DNA from: Rhyacichthys aspro
Taxonomy: Eukaryota; Chordata; Actinopteri; Gobiiformes; Rhyacichthyidae
Length of the DNA: 64,000 nucleotides
Assembly (NCBI GenBank): GCA_036850595.1
Contig: CM072151.1
Span: 15,663,307-15,727,306, forward strand
Direction of reading: 5' to 3'
Positions within the stretch are counted from its first letter, which is position 1, and every line of letters begins with the position of its first letter. Under the pieces are notes generated by a model. It saw only the letters and a list, made by a program, of their open reading frames with translations. It was not told where the DNA came from and ran no database searches. This document shows, piece after piece, positions 63,614 to 64,000 of this stretch. The position numbers and the translations under genes are program-made.

Positions 63614-64000
63614 GTGAGTCAACTCTAAATGATCTTCTTTCATTATAATCTCCATTTCTAGGTATGTGACATCATTTTACATTCAGTGCAGAGATATTTA
63701 TTCCTTGAGGCTTTTGTCCTTGAAAGGTGTATAAATGACACTGGATCTTCACGTCACTTAGCAACGAGGCTTTTTAAAAATTTATAAGGCACAGACAAGT
63801 GTCCTAGCCGTAAGGTCGCTGCAGAGTATTCTGCTTACAGGGTGATTACAGATGGATCCTGGGTATTAAATAGCCAACAGAAAGAAACAGCTATGTAACC
63901 TTTTGTGCAGTGTTTAGAATTTCATCACTCTTACAAGAAAGACTTAAAGATAATTCTTTTGTTTTGATGTATTTATAGATAAGGAAATTGTGAATTAACT

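Overview
The window is animal nuclear DNA, almost certainly from a ray-finned (teleost) fish. Genes are split by GT..AG introns, mostly short, and their proteins match vertebrate families closely. Two degenerate dispersed repeats (36868-37150, 63231-63420) are of types common in fish genomes. Nothing prokaryotic or viral was seen. Seven protein-coding genes are supported, plus one lectin-like pseudogene. For every intact gene I chained exons by hand, and every junction keeps the reading frame.

Layout. 1-2215: last two coding exons and 3' UTR of an unidentified single-pass membrane protein (+) whose tail carries two YxN motifs. 2216-7067: non-coding, probably promoter and 5' UTR of the next gene. 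7068-12569: class-4 semaphorin (+), 800 aa. 14799-16377: scamp4 (-), 233 aa, tail-to-tail with the semaphorin. 18148-24007: chaf1a (+), 883 aa, head-to-head with scamp4. 25915-28972: ubxn6 (-), 436 aa, tail-to-tail with chaf1a. 29884-30347: frameshifted C-type lectin remnant (+). 31683-38962: uap1 (+), 506 aa, or 520 aa if a 42-bp cassette exon is used. 49380-60775: ddr2 (+), 861 aa, with large 5' introns. 62057 to the window end: 5' part of hsd17b7 (+).

The genes do not form a pathway. They cover guidance and adhesion signalling (semaphorin, DDR2), vesicle traffic (SCAMP4), replication-coupled chromatin assembly (CHAF1A), p97/VCP cofactor function (UBXN6), UDP-GlcNAc synthesis (UAP1) and sterol/steroid reduction (HSD17B7). 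The neighbourhood joins genes that in human lie on 19p13.3 (SCAMP4, CHAF1A, UBXN6) and 1q23 (UAP1, DDR2, HSD17B7), which are two arms of the MHC paralogon.

Most notable non-gene signals: a 48-nt-arm near-perfect inverted repeat across the 3' splice site of hsd17b7 exon 3; the 42-bp uap1 cassette exon matching the position of the mammalian AGX2 insert; and a roughly 260-bp C tract (with an internal G9) running into a 112-T tract inside a ddr2 intron, which may be an assembly artefact. I found no convincing undescribed biological system.
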